From the NCBI GenBank assembly GCA_029532625.1, contig JARFXM010000006.1, positions 806,001-870,000 of the forward strand: a stretch of DNA of 64,000 nt. Direction: 5' to 3'. The translations under genes were made by a program, and so were the position numbers. The notes beneath the pieces are model-generated. The model was not told the origin of the DNA. It searched no databases and saw only the letters and a program-made list of their open reading frames with translations. Shown piece by piece: positions 24,581-36,859 of this stretch. This DNA is from Lomentospora prolificans. Taxonomy: Eukaryota > Ascomycota > Sordariomycetes > Microascales > Microascaceae. Numbering within the stretch: the first letter of the stretch is position 1; each line of letters starts with the position of its first letter.

Positions 24581-27359
24581 TATTGCTGTGTTTATGAGTA
24601 GTATATGTCGAAAATGAAAAGTGTTAATAGTGGGTTGTGTGATAATTTTGGATCGTTGGTGCTCGTCCGGTCACAATGTGTATGCTTGGTATAGAGCTGA
24701 GAATAAACCAGAGCTCACTCTTGGAGGAGATCCATGGCTACTTATAACTACGGTAGAAACTCTTCTTTGAGCTGACCTGATAGTAAGATAAGGCCCCAGC
24801 AAGCCGGAGGAAGGCGCGCTTCATCAGCAACCACCCGCTTTTCCCTTCAACAGCCCACCATCAGCAACATTTACGTCATAAGTATACTGTACCCCACTCC
24901 ACACACCTTCTACAACCTTCCGCCAAGTCTTGTATACAAGATTCTCGACCGATGCCGACAAGCGTCTTTAGCAAGCTGAACGATTGACAAGTATAGACAA
25001 TCACGTTTGCTCCGAGTGACTTGGATATGGCATCATTTGCCCCATATGTTCCTGCATTGGAAGGGTATCGCGGAGGACTTCCTTGCCTACGACCCGTCAT
25101 CGAGTAGATCTTATTCCCTCTCCCAAAGATGTTGATCGAGGTTCTAGGTCGAAAGAAGGAGCTCGTTCCTGTTCCGGTGAGATGGCACATGGTCAACTGC
25201 CTACTGCGTAGGGGAGGTCTGGAGCTCACCCTCCTCGAGCTTCAAGAGCTTAAGATCAGGAACTTAGGATGAGGTAGGTCAGCTGGACATAGGAACAGTT
25301 CCATTCTTCTCAGAATAGGGCGCGCCTGAATTCGCGAGCTTTCGACCGACAGAAACGGCGGCTGAGAACATGGGCGAGAATTCTGCCCAGCGGATCATCG
25401 CGTTGCAATCCCGCTCAATCACTTCAATGACCTCATTCGACATTGATCCGCCGTCGCTTACGGGGCAGGCAGCGAGCAATTTCCAAGCTTAATTGACAAC
25501 TCGGGGCAAGAACACTGCCTCGGCCCACGTAGGTAGTAGGCCCCGTTTCCTTGCCCAGCTCTGGGCGGACTCCGCCGATTACTCATGCTCCTCCCCACAC
25601 CCAAAAAAAGAGCCGCATTCGCCCGGGATGGGTTCCAGCGGGCAGCACACAGCCCCGCCGGGGTGCCCACGCTGGCGTCCGCCGAACCCCGTGCAGAGTC
25701 GGAACTACCGTCCAGCCAGCCAGCTGACTAAAGAACCCCCAAAAAGTTCTCCATGCCACCTCCCCAATCCGGAAAGAGCCCCCTCCCCGGCCAGTAACCA
25801 CCCTAAACAACTCGTCTGTAAATCACGACGCGGATCTGCTGGAAGATGCACACAGAAAACCTAGCTTTCGCATCATTAAACAGGTGATTTTCCCTCAGAT
25901 TTAAGCTCTTACAGATCCTAGCCTGTTTTCCATTAAAATAGACCCCCCCAATAAAAGGAAAGCTTGGAGAAGGAAAGGGGGCGAGGGGAGGCGGGTGGCG
26001 GCCCTGCCTTTGATCTGCATCGCGTCGTTTCCAATCCGTTTCGGAGGCTGCCCCGAGCGGGACTTCGCCCATGCAACCTCGTAACTTTTCTTATTCGGAC
26101 GACCTATGAAGAATACCGACCCAATGAGCCCTGGTACTGGTAGGTTCTAATTATTTTCTTTTTCAAATTTCTTTTTCTTTTTCTCCTTCCCTACTAAGAG
26201 TGTTGCACTGGAAGGGGACCCCAGTTGCGGGTATCTCAGTGATTTATAGAAGGGGGTTAAACGAATGATACGCCAAAAGGCAGTAGGCGACAGAGCCTCA
26301 AGGGCGTTGAAGAGCCTCAACAGGGAAAGAGCCTCAAGGCTGCTAAGGTTACGATGATGCATTGAAGTTGGGCAACGTTTTGTGCATAGAAACACATCAT
26401 AAGCATCCACTTCATTGACAGAGAGTTCCAATAGCATGGCTAGAAATGGGTATTTCATAAAAATTTGTTTTATTCGTTCGTTCTCTGCGACATTCAAATG
26501 AAGTTTTCTGACATTCAATGATGTTTTCTATCATTCATTCGCTACTCTTCGAGAAGCCAGCAAATCGTTAGCTCTCGGAATATGCACAAGGAGTTTCTCC
26601 CAAACAGAAGCAGAAAGGCCTCTGTAGCCTTCAAACAACCCGTATATGTCATTCATCCTCCTTCTACATCTTCCACCGTGAAAATGACAACCTCTCCCAA
26701 GTATGTCATTTCAGGTTCAAGGGTCTGTTCCAGAAAAAAAATTGAAAACAGAACCATCGCCTCCTCCGCCTTCTTCCTCCTTCTGTCCCCCAAGCCTTGA
26801 TTCCTCAGTCCATTTTCCCCTCCCAAGGACATCCTTCATCCACTCCGTCCTCCACAAAAAGACTAGTCCCGTTGGACCCAACCGCGAAAGGAGAAAATAA
26901 CCAAGGGGTCGCGGGTCCTATCACTAGTGGCATGTTTGAATTCTCGGGGGTTGTCAAGACTGATCGTTCGGAAGACGCGCGTGAATTTCGCATGGTCAAT
27001 AGAAAGGGGAAAAGGTGCAGTCGAAGAAACAAGACTCCGACGCAATATATATTCGTGTTGTGCAACAACCACATAAAAAAAAAAAAAAAAAAAAGAGAAT
27101 TTCAATTGACAGAACAAACGCGCAGGTTGTAAAAATGGCGAGACACTTGGTTGGCTTGTCATCGGGAGACGAGAAAGATATTTGTTAATAGCTCAATAGT
27201 CTTGGGTGTCCTCTAGATATTGAAGTCGAAAAGTAAAGACATGTTCATGTCGGCGGCTGGATATGTACACAAGTCTCTCGGCGGAGAACTATCGGCTGCA
27301 GCTGAACCGCAGAGCTGCCAGGCGCGAAAGATCGAGTCCATGCTTTGCCAGGAGGAGGC
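24581..27359. other. Intergenic region of about 2.8 kb
   Basis: The RTC3-like promoter is at the left side and the 3' flank of the NoxD-like gene at the right. Chance frames occur at minus 24876-25229, plus 25493-25864 and minus 26147-26518, but none has a recognisable domain or the expected codon bias. An A run of 20 bases lies at 27075-27094. No RNA gene is recognised. Confidence 0.55.
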
Positions 27360-27988
27360 TTACGCCCGCCCACCACGTCCGCGCTGGGGGAGGGTCCAAG
27401 GCTTCGCACAAATAATCTAGGGTTTCCATGTTAGTTGTCTGGACGTTGCCATCGTTCTCTGCTGGGTAGGGCGAGCTCACCTCTCCCTCGCTGTAGGCCC
27501 AGAAGTACACCAAGATGCCGACCAGGTAGTACAGAGCAGCGTTGGTTCCCTGGTAGATAAGGGCAGCGGACAGGGCGGTAAGGGGGAGAACCGCCAAGCG
27601 GAATTCGAGACTTCGGTGAAGAGCGGATCCCGCGAGGAGCGGCAAAGGCCACTCCATTGCAAACATCACCACGCCAAACACCAAATTAACTATTTGGAGT
27701 ATGGGGAATGGTTTCACTGCAGGATCCAGGGCTAAAGTGATGAAGTCCCAGAAGATCTTGGGCCAGAAGAAGCCCTCGATCGCAGCACCAACTTGGTCTA
27801 AATACGGAAATAAAAAGAGGTTAGCAATCGGACGGTTCAAGATTTCAAGGTCACCTCCGCTTCTCAAGCCAGACGTTGAAGAGAAAGAGAGTGTAGACAA
27901 AGAGAACGATCGTAGGAGTCTGCCACATACAAGCGGATGCCGTGAGGATGATGAGCCGAGCCCAGTGGTTCTTGATAAGTCTGCCCAT
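27360..27988 (-). CDS. Four-helix membrane protein, NoxD/Pro41 (p22phox-like) candidate
   Basis: Three exons (27988-27931, 27797-27481, 27416-27360) encode 143 residues. The last intron (64 bases, ACTAAC branch site, CCTAG end) could be mistaken for coding sequence because it is open; splicing it out gives the tail EGEIICAKPWTLPQRGRGGRA. The start MGRLIKNHWARLIILTASAY is highly characteristic of a conserved fungal family. Hydrophobic segments lie at about 11-30, 52-70, 86-101 and 105-121. The layout, with an E-W-P after helix 2 and a G-E after helix 4, resembles p22phox, whose fungal counterpart NoxD/Pro41 is a small ER-associated subunit needed by NADPH oxidase A. The gene model is good; the NoxD identity is an inference and could instead be an uncharacterised DUF family. 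Confidence 0.8.
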
Positions 27989-30457
27989 CCTGAAAGGTCT
28001 TTTTTAGAAAATAAAAAAGGTTTGGTTATCGGTACGTGAGACGTTTGGTTCGGTTCGGTTCGACTTCGCCTTCGAGCAGGTTTTCGTATTCCTTGCACAG
28101 ACCCGTCCGGCAAACCTCGCTGCTTCCTTTCGGATTGTTTTCCTTCTTTTTGTTCCTGTCGATTCTTGACCAAGCAGATGTCCACACAAATAGTTCCTCG
28201 AGAGCGGATCGATCGAATGCAGGTATTAGGAAGTAGAAAAGTTCCGCGAGGTCGTCGAGATCAACCCTCTTGAATTATAATACTACAAGGAATAACCGGC
28301 GGCTCTGTCGAAGAAATCCGAAAAGAAGGCGAATCGAAGTCGGCGAACGCGAAAAGGATAAGGAGAAGAATAAAGTCTCGGAAGTTAAAGAAGGGAAACA
28401 GGTATCCAGACCTGGTCGAGGTTGAAAGCAAGGAAAGGAAAAAAAGAACCAGTCGATGTTAAAAGAACGCTACCGACAGGCTAACAAACAGCGCTGACGA
28501 GCAAAGAAGGGAAGGGGTGGGGGAGAAAGAGAGGAAGGTAGGTGTAAAGTGTGTGAGTCCGATGGGGACAGAGAGGTCTATATTGGGACGGACAGATTTC
28601 GGGATCGTCACGGATGGAAGAAGGGGGGGGGGATAGGAAAGCCAAGCAAGGTTAATCTTGTGGGTGCGTCTCAGAGAGAGACCCTCAGACGGGCGAAGGC
28701 TAGGGTGCCTCTATTGCCCAGCAGGCAAGGCAGGTAGCCAGCGAGGCTTTGGGGTGTGTGTCAGGTTTTTGACAGCCCTTGTTGACGGGTATCGGATGTT
28801 TCTAGGTTGATGCTAGTGAGAGCCGGTATGGAGATCCACGTTCTGGTAATCCGATCTATGGTGACAGCTGGCATTCGCATCCGAGCGGCATGGGTAGTTG
28901 ACTTTGGCGCAGGGTGTAGAGAAAGACGATGAGGAAGACGGAGAGGAAGACGAGCCAGGTGCTGAATTAAGAAAAGTGGGACGAGTATACACTGCGAAAG
29001 GGGAGCTGATATTAGGCCACGATCTGAAGCAGGAGGTGTTTGACCGAGGCGAGTAGTGCGGCTGCTATGGGGAGAGGCAGCGCAGGTCGAGGGCCGAAGT
29101 GGTAATCGGCCCACTAACGGTGAGGCGAGTCACTCGGGGGCGATGGGACATGGGGAGCCCAGTAGAGTTTGAAGCAGATTTCAGTCCTGGTCCAGGGGGG
29201 AACTCTGCGTCGATGCATTAAAGGGGAGGTATGGAGATCAGACAGGACCGTTGCTATGTGGGAATATGAAGCAGGAGGCGTTCAACCACGGGCGAGGCGG
29301 CGACACTCGCAGTTTTAAGAACAGACGCTGAGCCGGGGGGTGTGGCTTCGGGAAAAGAGAAGCATGTATACTTTACTCTAGCAAAGAGGCGGGTGTGAAG
29401 CATGTGTGCGTGTGCGTGCCGCCCAACGGCATGGCAGAGGGACCAAGACCGGAGACCCGGACGAACTAAGAAAAAGCGCAGGCGGGAAACCCTTCTTGAC
29501 CAGCATGATTCAGCGTGCGAATGGTGCTTCTGCCCACGCGAAGGAGGGGGGGTGACAAAAGCTCAAGCTAAAAAAGAGTGTGCTCTGTCTACGACGTTGG
29601 CATGGGTTTAATCTTGTCAGGCGCGTATAATACTACTTGTATTAGTACGGATCATTTCTTCCTTCTCCGGCCTAACTGCGCAGAGTGGCCGACTGCGGGC
29701 CTCCCAGCTTCCCAATGATGGGCAGGCATTGTTGTGGTGAATTTTAACACGAGAGGAAGCATGGGCTGCCAGCTTGACGATGCACTGGGCAAATCCGACG
29801 ACAATTGGGAGCAACGAGCACCGAGAAGAGAGGAGGGGTGATGGCATGGGCGGCATGGGTGGCATGGGTGCAGGGGCTGGGCGGTTAGAGAATCGACAAG
29901 GGCCAATCACACCCCTTGCCGCTTCTTGGCTGCAACCGACTTCTCCACAGTGCCGTGTGCTTTGCTCCTTGGTCCATCCATTCTCAGCAGGTACAAAATG
30001 GACGAGGTATGTGTACTCGATCTCCGGCCAAGAATATGTAATTAATCATGGTTGTGATACCTGGAGCGATCCGTCAATCTCCAAACGTTGTTGCATGCAT
30101 TAGCGATGGTTCTCCATTTCGATGTCGCAGAGCAGAGTTAAAAGAGATTTTGTCATCCCGATCGACATTTTTTGACAGAAGCATAGAAGGGTCATGGCCA
30201 ACACGAAAGAGTTAATCATAATCAAGGTGCTGTCGACCGATGCCAAGAGAGACCATCACCGCTTGTTTCTGCAGGCAAGGCCCATGGCAGGTAAGGATAA
30301 CGCCAATTGAACTGTGAACAATACTAATAATACAGTGTGCCGAAGCCGTAACCGGACAGTCACAACTTCGCGTGCACTGGAGCTCGGACTCCCACCTGCA
30401 CAGCGAGCGGAGCGCACGACACCCTCCCCGGGGATCTGCCTTTCTTGATCCTGGGAT

Positions 30458-30493
<36 letters not shown>

Positions 30494-33400
30494 TTATGTA
30501 AGCTCAGGGTCAGATCTCCACAATCTGGTTGGCCGCAAGTACTTCGTAATACTGGTATCACAGTGTCTTCGACTTGTACCTACAGTAGTACCAAGCGCCA
30601 CACCCCGAACCCAGGCATTTCCACACTAATAATGAGTGACCCCAGACCACACGCAACTTTGCATTCTTGCTTCAATCATGCGGACAACAGCAGTTGTCGA
30701 ATGCCCTTCCCACCCGATATTAAAAGAATAGCGCGAAAAGAGGGGACACTACAAGGCATGCGGAATAGAAATTTCGAATCTACGTGCGTAGAATTCTTCA
30801 TCCGCGGAGACGACAATGATTTAAACATCAAGGTTTTCTCGAACTCATGCCATCCCATGATCTGAGACTAGAGATCTCCACCATGAAGCAAAAGGCGTTT
30901 GAGAAGGGCCTGGTCTATGCTGGCGTGTGCGCCACCATCTGGTATCCTCAACCTTAACACCCCGGACTACCGGCACTAAGCCAAGGGTTAACTCAACTCC
31001 TCCCCTTTTACCCCCCTCTCCCCTCGGTAATATTCTCGTTCCTGTATATGTCAAATATATTTTTTGACAACTTGGGATGTATGACAACATCGTCATAGAC
31101 CTGCCTCGGAAAGCCTCGCTGCCGAAGGCACGGGCTACTTTTAAGATGAGATGCCACCCTCCCGTGGCTTATTGATACTGGCTTAGACGTGCGGGCTACC
31201 TTAAAAATTCCCTTCTCCTGTCTCGAAGATGGGACCACGTTCGCTCGAGTCAAAAAAGTATCACTGATTCGATCGGCTTCTAGAGGAAGCTCGTTCTCCG
31301 CGGCCGCGCTTGCGGGTTCGGGATGGGGGCGGTGATCTTCCGCGCCGTATGTTGGCGCTTCTTAGTCCGACTCCGACGGCGTCGAGGGGAAAAGTGGCGC
31401 GAGATCCTTTCTCCTCGACGCCAGCCTTTTTACCCAACAGTGTGCCCTGAGCGTGGTCGGTGGCCTGGCGTTGAACCAGGAGGGTCAGTGATCCGGTGTT
31501 GCCACTAAACCGGCCACGTCGGTCTCAATTCAATTCTGGGTGATGGCGCGCGACGTGCAAGTGGCACAGCCAGCGTTCTTCCGTTTTAGAGGAAGACTAA
31601 TAACCCCCAGCGTTGGCGCACGCATCCTCTGGATCGTAAAGATGTGAGCACTCAGAGAGGAAAAAAAAAAAAAATTGCAAGATTATCGGATCATCCTCGT
31701 CCCGGTGTCCCAGTAGTCGCCGTAGCATCAATATCGTCATATTCTGCACCCACTTAATCAACGAGCCAGCAAGTGGTCGCCTGATATAACTATAAACCAC
31801 TGGATGAACCAATGGTTTGCCAGTGGGGTCCTGTCCAATTCTTCATCGCATTTCCAAGGTTCGGCTATCTACTTTCTTCTTTGCATGCAGGTTGCGTGCG
31901 ACTATTGCACACTTTCCGCTCAGCGCATATGCCAATTTACTATCAGGTCTGCTTGGTACCGGAGTGCTCCTTGGGCCTCTGTCCAGGAACAAGATACTTC
32001 GTACCAATGTTAATTTACAGTGCCGCGTGGACGTTGGACGCTGGCCAGATGGATGTTATAATAGTGCATCGTGTGCCCCAGCGACCCGCCGACCCCGGCG
32101 AGACCCGTTCGCGGGCGGCTCGACTCCGCCTCTGATTGGATTCTTGGCAAGCCTCGTCGCCAACGTTCCCGCCAGCTTCTCCAAGGACAAACCAAGCCTG
32201 TGCTGGCTCGTGGTTCCCAAATCATGGAGGATTTCTCTTCTTCCCCCAGCCACTACGAAGGAAAACAGACTGGACTCCAACAGCCTATCCCTCTGCTCTC
32301 TACTCATCGCTTCGCGAAAATGCGGCCTGCGAAAAGGGCCTGCCCGAGATCTCGCCCCCTCCCACCATTTCTCCCGGTCAAGTTACCCAGTCTCGGATCT
32401 CAGGCCCGGCGCTTGCAAAAAAAGATCTGACGAAGAGGATGAGGGAGAAGGGTGGGAATAAGAAAAGATGGAATAACCAGAAGCAGCAGCAGTCCCACGA
32501 AAGAATAATTGTAGAAATTGTGCCCACTTTCTCTTACATTTCTCCGTTGCAGGAGCCTCCGTCTGAGATACACTCTCCTAGGTGCCCCGGCGACCGGTAG
32601 CCTGGCCGTCCACCGCTGGCATAAGACACCATGCTCGTCGGCGACTGGGCAGCATTCTGCCGCTGGATTTTCCGACTCTTGTGTGATAGTCATTGATGTC
32701 TTTATATCCTGGCTCTTCTGCTCTCGTGATGAACGTCGGCTTTAATGCCCGCCCTCGCCAGGCCTTCTCGTCATGTCGAGGAGATGGGCCACAATGGCGC
32801 TAGTGAGGGTGATTGCTGCTGCACAGGGCATCACATTAGATCACACCTCTTGGGATCCCCAACCACCTTTGGGGAAAATCGATAGTTGCTGCTAGGGTCA
32901 GCTCGTGTGGCTATTATCGGATCCATGTGTTTAGCGTGCTGCGATTCTGTCTGTGGTTGCGTCCGTCGCGAGAACCTGACCTGCGATGGACCAGTAGTGT
33001 ACTTCTGCTGCCCTTTCACAAATCGTCCTCTTCAGTCCCCCAACTGCTTGCTCCCAAGAAAGCGTACCTTCAACTATCCACGAAATCCGTGCAAATGTCA
33101 CCTTTCGTCGTCACTTTCGTCGAGTACGAGTTTTTTCGCACATCGGCAGGGCTCATCCCGCGCCGTCTTCACAAAGAACAGTGATGACTCGGATATACAT
33201 ATGATGAGGACTGCTAAGGTTTCTCGCTTCTCATTGACATTACAGCAACGGGGCTCGATTCTCGTATTGTAATCAAAGTTTCTTTCCCTTATTCGTGAAT
33301 GGGTATCGATAATTGAAAAAAAAAGAAAAGAAAAAAGAAAAAAATCCTAAGCAAAGCGCCTCCGACAATCCTAGTGCTTTCTCTACGAGGTCATGTCCTC

Positions 33401-33521
33401 TTGCGTGCGCCATGTACCAACCGTAGAACCTTGACCCTCTCCGGTAGAGAGAAAAAAGAAATAAGAAACAAAAGAAACAAAAGAAAAGGAAAGACAGCCA
33501 TCAACATAGCCAACGTCACCT
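27989..33521. other. Intergenic region of about 5.5 kb
   Basis: It lies upstream of the NoxD-like gene and downstream of the RhoGEF. The part near 27989-28500 is probably the NoxD-like leader. Beyond it there is a GT microsatellite at 30462-30491, an ATGGGYGGC-type short repeat near 29844-29875, and A-rich tracts near 31660 and 33315-33345. Open frames such as plus 31817-32461 (214 codons) overlap others in different frames and show no domain. A tRNA-like T-arm near 31460-31480 is not part of a full cloverleaf. Confidence 0.55.
30462..30491. repeat. GT dinucleotide microsatellite
   Basis: About 15 uninterrupted GT units in the intergenic region upstream of the NoxD-like gene. Confidence 0.85.
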
Positions 33522-36500
33522 TCACGTGAATATGCTTCGAAGGCCCGACATAACGGTTCCTTTGCTCAAACTCGTGGCCTTCGACACCTTGTTCCACCTC
33601 TTTGAGCGCTGCCTCCCAAGAATTCTCGGTTGCCTATCAAGCTGTCGGTTTTCCTTCGCCGACGCCGCTGGAGACGGATGAGAATCATGCCTTGAAGGCC
33701 GCGCGCCCCAATCTTCCTTCACCAAGTTAGACGGGCCAGCCACATGCGCTTCCTCGCCCCCAGTTGCAGTTCTATGCCGGGCAAACTCTTGTAGTCTAAT
33801 CGTTCCCATGTAGAGCCCTTCGTCTGCATCCTCGTGGCTAGGGCTACACGGAGAGGGAGGCATGTCGACAAGATCCGGCGTCCTCACCTCGTTCTCATCC
33901 CGAATCATGGGTAACCCGGAATCTTCGCCAAAGGGTGATTTCCACTCGATAGGTGTGTCTGGCTCATGGTGTGACGCATTGCCGCTGCCGTCATCGCCCT
34001 CCGCTGCATCCGTATCCGCCGACGTCTTGGGTAGGCTCGTGAGACTACCCGGCCGACGACTGAAGGAGCTAGTAATGCTCGCAACACTCAACTTCCGCAT
34101 CATGGACGAGGCGGATGTGCGAACGAGGTGCTCGCTTCGCGACCTCGTGGTCATCCCCGGAAACGGGAGTATATCTCGGCTCCACACATCGGCAAGGAGA
34201 GCTTCTATTCTCGCCCTCTCCGCGCGCGACGGCGCTAATATGGGGATCCTGTGGTGTGTCGTCAACAACGACTGCGATCGGTTCATCGACGCGGTCGCTG
34301 CTGCTTGAGATGCGTCCTTGACCACGCAAGTATTTTTCAGTATGACTTGGCAAATGGACGATTTTGGACTGACAGTCGTAGCTCGGTGGATCGACAATCG
34401 CCGGGCCATCGTTCCTAGACACCCCCCCCAAAACAACATGTTAGGCATACACTTTACAACGAGGGTAATCTCGACCATAGAAACGTACCGGGCTTGCCGA
34501 AAATAGTCCCTAGAGGCTTTATGTCCAAAGAAAGCCAGCTGAACCAGTTGGGTTCCTTCTGGATGACACGCTCGAATGAAGGACTCGCCAGCCTACACCT
34601 CCATTCTAGCTCCTCTTTCGCTGTGCAGGCAGTCATGATCACTTCGTACAATTGGCAATCACATTCAAAGACCACCTTCCATGAATACGGCGCTGTGTGG
34701 CATTGCAGGCCTAGATAGCATTCGCGTTAGTACTAAGCATCTGTACTCGGCGTGCGGGCCACTAGGGATACAGCTCGAACGCACCTCGACCGTCGTCTAC
34801 CTCCTCCACTTTGAGAGAGGAGAGCTCAACGCAAAGCTGGATGGTATAGATTTGGTCCGCCTTGCCAGCTGATGCAAGACACAGCACATCTTGGTACAAA
34901 AGACAGACCATATATTGGCCGTGCACGCCTTCCTTTGTCGGCCAGCACACATGGAGCGTTCCGCAAAGCTTGATATGCCCGAATGACCGGATCCGATTTT
35001 TGGAAGCAGCATCCAGTCGCTGGATCCGTGTTAGAATGCGTATATCCAAATCAAGGGGACAAGTGGTTTATGACCACTATCAGTGTCTGCCTCACATACC
35101 TGGTTAGAGAAAACAAGGCGATCCTGGAGGGTCCATGTTTTTTCCAATACAGACTTCATCCTCGCGTCGTCGGTAGCGCGGTTAATCTCAGCCGTAGCCT
35201 CCCGGAGTCGGATCAAGGTATTCTCGACCTCCATGTGTGAGTTTGCACAATCGTCTACGGCAGTATACTTGAGAAGTTCCGCAAACAGCAACGGGTATCG
35301 GCAAACTCTCTGGATGGGCTATTTCACTTCCGTGTTAGCCGATATCAGGAAAAGGTGCCGCGACAAATGCGCACGATACAGACACAGCTTACCTTCATGA
35401 GGAGGTCTGCGATGGTAAGCGCCTTCTTGGCGCGATCTGTCTGGCTCTGCTTGGATCCGACGGACGAAGCTAGAATTTCGACACCCTTCTGATAGCTCTC
35501 CCATTCTGGCATAGTGCGGTGCATTGAATTTATGTCTTTGATCATCATCTCGTACTTGGCTCCATACTCCTTATATATGAAGAAACGATTCATCTAACCT
35601 CTTGGTTAGCGCACGCGGCAAGACTCTTTGATCGTGGCCCAATAAAACCTCACCCGTTTACCAAATATTTTCGCAACCTCTTCCGCAACTTGAGCGTCAG
35701 CCACCATTCCCGGGATGCGCTGAAGCCAGGACATGTGCTCAGCATCCTCGGGGACGGAATCCAAACTCCTCCAACGCTGATGAGCTCTGGGCTGAAGCCT
35801 TTCTGGCTGTTTAAGGAGCTCCGCTTGCGTGTATTCTGAGTTAGGGATTGCACGGTGAAGCTCTCCTAGGATTTCTTCGTGGAGTTCGACGATTTCAGTC
35901 AAGTTGCGGTTAATTGAAGATCGAAGTCCGGCTGATACGGCGGGCAACGAAGCAAAGGTAGTCATATATACCTATGTTTGGTTAGAGTGGGGCGTCCTTA
36001 CGCTGCTTAAAAGATCACTTACATTGATCAAGAAACGCACGTCGCCAATGTAGTTTTCCTCGGTCGCAATTAGCTCTTCCAGGATGCTTCGACGCTGTAT
36101 CGAACGGCCAATGGCGGCCTTGTCCATCACAGCCAAAACACCGGTGTTGAAAGTGCTGTCTTCGGAGAACCGCGGGGGAGCAATCGAGAGTCGACTACTA
36201 CGATCCGTTCTTGTTCTAGAATGCATGGTTCCCGGACGGCTTCGCGTCCTCGTCGTTATGCTACCTAGCCCAATACTCGCACTCTTGACGGCCGATACGA
36301 ACGCGAAGGAGGAGCCTGACGACGACTTTGCATGGGGATGGAAGTCATCACCAAGCCCGCGCGGAGCTCTTCTGGACCGGTGGCTTGCACGTCGATGCAG
36401 CGAGGCGATCCATTTTTGAAAGGGACGTCTCTGCTCCCCAGAACATGTTCCGAGACTGCCAGAAGTGAGCGGGAGAGAGGATGGAGTTATGGGTGGGCGG

Positions 36501-36859
36501 AGGCGGGGAGGAGATGATTCGGGTTCAAAGTCGCACGAGAGGGCACTTTTGTCGATAGAAATTCGAGGCACACGATCTGGTTCCTCTGCAGCCTTAGGAT
36601 CGCCAGTGAGAGTGCGGAGAAGTGAAGTGATGCCCGCCCAGTCACTCCATGTCTCGTCAATGGCTGTCAGTGGCCTTTCTGGCTCGTCTGCAACTTCGAA
36701 CTTCGAGATGTTTGCATTTCTGTGAGGACTGGGCGTTGTAGTTGGATTCTCCCAGCTCGACTTTCTCGTGGCCGTGACGAAGCTTGCGTCGGAGCTGGAG
36801 AGCGGCGATATGGAGTCGCTAAAGTCTGCCATAGTAGCCATAGAGTTTTGATGGAGCAC
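33522..36859 (-). CDS. Rho guanine nucleotide exchange factor (DH plus PH-like)
   Basis: Seven exons (36859-36023, 35971-35654, 35593-35393, 35318-35100, 35019-34785, 34710-34489, 34414-33522) encode 974 residues; six introns of 51-80 bases all keep frame. Residues 1-250 are Ser/Arg-rich. The DH domain starts with RRSILEELIATEENYIGDVRFLI near 254 and includes the CR3 segment LTIADLLMKPIQRVCRYPLLFAELL near 443-469. A PH-like region at about 530-660 (HIKLCGTLHVCWPT, MVCLLYQDVLCL, WKVVFECDCQLYEVI, CTAKEELEWRCRL) follows. The tail is basic and Ser-rich. It should activate a Rho-type GTPase in polarity or wall signalling; which one cannot be read. ATGs at 36841 and 36832 are alternative starts. 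The DH domain contains a longer insert (about residues 300-385) than usual. Confidence 0.88.

Noticed and set aside
31455..31510. tRNA-like sequence on the minus strand with a perfect 5-bp T-arm and an A-box-like TTTAGTGG
   Set aside because: The acceptor arms do not pair at the required spacing after the T-arm and no proper anticodon arm can be drawn; most likely coincidence or a decayed fragment.
31817..32461. 214-codon plus-strand frame in the region upstream of the NoxD-like gene
   Set aside because: Overlapped by other frames of similar quality, with no recognisable domain and poor third-position G/C preference.
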